A stretch of DNA of 13,438 nucleotides from JBGTBQ01 sp041749275 (GTDB lineage Bacteria; Acidobacteriota; Blastocatellia; Pyrinomonadales; Pyrinomonadaceae). Below are positions 12,446 through 13,438 of the stretch, one piece after another. The notes beneath the pieces were generated by a model, which did no database searches, was not told the DNA's origin, and saw nothing but the letters and a program-made list of their open reading frames with translations. The stretch covers positions 1-13,438 of the forward strand of contig JBGTBQ010000259.1 in the NCBI GenBank assembly GCA_041749275.1, read 5' to 3'. The translations under genes and the position numbers were made by a program. The first letter of the stretch is position 1, and the number at the start of each line of letters is the position of its first letter.

Positions 12446-13438
12446 TTACGACGCGTGGTCGTCCGCGATCACTTGCGGACGCGCGCCGAGCGGGTGCGTC
12501 CGTTCGTAAGCGGAGGCTAAACGGAAGAGCGTGGCCTCGCTCCAGTGCGCGCCCATGAGTTGGAAGCCGATGGGCAGCCCCTCTGAAGAGAGCGCGCACG
12601 GGACGCTGATGCCGGGGATGCCGGCGAGATTCGCCATGCAGGTGTAGATGTCCGAGAGGTACATCGCCAGCGGGTCGTCCGTCTTCTCACCGAGACGGAA
12701 GGCGGGCGTCGGCGTGGTCGGCGTCAGGATGGCGTCGCAACGCTCGAAGGCTTGGAGAAAGTCCTGCTTGATAAGCGTGCGAACTTGCTGCGCTTTGAGA
12801 TAGTAGGCGTCGTAGTAGCCGGATGAAAGGACGTAGGTGCCGAGCATGATGCGGCGCTTCACCTCTGCGCCGAAGCCCTCGTCGCGCGTGCGGCGGTACA
12901 TCTGGCGCAGCTCCGGCGCTGCTTCGGCGCGGTAGCCGTAGCGCACGCCGTCGAAGCGCGCGAGATTAGACGAAGCCTCGGCGGTGGCGATGATGTAATA
13001 AACGGCGATGCTGTATTTGGCGTGCGGCAGTTCCACGTCCACGATCTCCGCGCCGAGTTCACGATACGCTTCGATCACCCGTTCGACTTCGGCGCGCACT
13101 TCCGCGTCCAGCCCTTCGCCGAACAGAGCGCGCGGCACGCCGATGCGCGAGCCTTTGATGTCGCCCATCAACTCCGCCGCGTAGTCTGGAACGTCTACGT
13201 CGGCGGTCGTCGCATCATGTTCGTCACGGCCCGCGATCACGCCGAGCACGTGCGCGGCGTCTTTCGTCGTCAGACCGAAGACGCTCACCTGATCGAGCGA
13301 CGAGCCGAAGGCCACCAGTCCGTAGCGCGAGACGCGCCCGTAAGTGGGCTTCACGCCGACGATGCCGCAGAGCGCGGCGGGCTGGCGCACCGACCCGCCC
13401 GTCTCCGAACCGAGCGCGACCGGCACGATGCGCGCCGC
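12446..13438 (-). CDS. gatA: Glutamyl-tRNA(Gln)/aspartyl-tRNA(Asn) amidotransferase subunit A (5' partial)
   Basis: GatA releases ammonia from glutamine within the GatCAB complex, which converts misacylated Glu-tRNA(Gln) (and Asp-tRNA(Asn)) to the correct form. The visible 330 C-terminal residues begin AARIVPVALGSETGGSVRQPA, the second half of the amidase signature, with the nucleophilic Ser (visible residue 16). The cis-Ser and Lys of the triad lie upstream, outside the window. GIVGVKPTYGRVSRYGLVAFGSSLDQ, YYIIATAEASSNLARFDGVRYGYR and TPTTPTPAF are typical of GatA rather than other amidases. About 150 residues are missing. The frame continues open through the last base. No gatB or gatC is visible. 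The stop is TAA at 12446-12448. Confidence 0.95.
   Translation of the reverse strand, partial: AARIVPVALGSETGGSVRQPAALCGIVGVKPTYGRVSRYGLVAFGSSLDQVSVFGLTTKDAAHVLGVIAGRDEHDATTADVDVPDYAAELMGDIKGSRIGVPRALFGEGLDAEVRAEVERVIEAYRELGAEIVDVELPHAKYSIAVYYIIATAEASSNLARFDGVRYGYRAEAAPELRQMYRRTRDEGFGAEVKRRIMLGTYVLSSGYYDAYYLKAQQVRTLIKQDFLQAFERCDAILTPTTPTPAFRLGEKTDDPLAMYLSDIYTCMANLAGIPGISVPCALSSEGLPIGFQLMGAHWSEATLFRLASAYERTHPLGARPQVIADDHAS

Overview
The window looks like a stretch of chromosome from a moderately GC-rich acidobacterium, most likely of the Blastocatellia/Pyrinomonadaceae type. This is an inference from gene content (a choice-of-anchor B plus DUF4214 secreted protein, a miaA-hfq-tmk-holB run, a standalone gatA) and from intergenic gaps filled with palindromic repeats. 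No search was run. Most genes are conserved housekeeping genes. The unusual material is mainly between them.

Layout. 1-183 is the 3' end of an unrecognised plus-strand gene. 184-713 holds no gene: it contains a terminator-like hairpin, a long inverted repeat (241-358), a four-unit REP/BIME-like cluster (394-541) and a 107-bp MITE with perfect 13-bp terminal inverted repeats and a perfect 9-bp target duplication (563-687). From 7596 down to 714 everything is on the minus strand, in transcription order: an MFS transporter, a large SpoIID/LytB-like cell-wall protein, a 31-residue single-span membrane peptide whose stop overlaps the miaA start, miaA, hfq, tmk and holB. The last five lie close together and probably share transcripts. 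7597-7978 is a gene-free gap with two inverted repeats. 7979-10093 (minus) encodes a secreted LVIVD-repeat/DUF4214 protein. A divergent gap separates it from a plus-strand cluster of a PaaI-like hotdog thioesterase, an NRDE/TANGO2-family protein, a DinB-like protein (overlapping its upstream neighbour by 14 bp) and a 105-residue basic, glycine-rich protein. A hairpin with perfect 33-bp arms separates that cluster from a convergent gatA that runs off the right edge.

How the genes work together. The minus-strand cluster combines cell-wall remodelling (SpoIID-like), tRNA A37 modification (MiaA), RNA chaperoning (Hfq), dTTP supply (Tmk) and the replication clamp loader (HolB). The miaA-hfq and tmk-holB pairings are familiar from many bacteria. 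No pathway connects the plus-strand cluster obviously; its close spacing suggests co-expression only.

I found no RNA gene, CRISPR array, intact insertion sequence or defence system. The best candidates for a second look are the MITE, the BIME-like cluster with a compensated stem, the tmk stop codon lying inside a repeat, the miaA-coupled micropeptide, the pretoxin-like 105-residue protein, and an SLH-like insert in the SpoIID protein.
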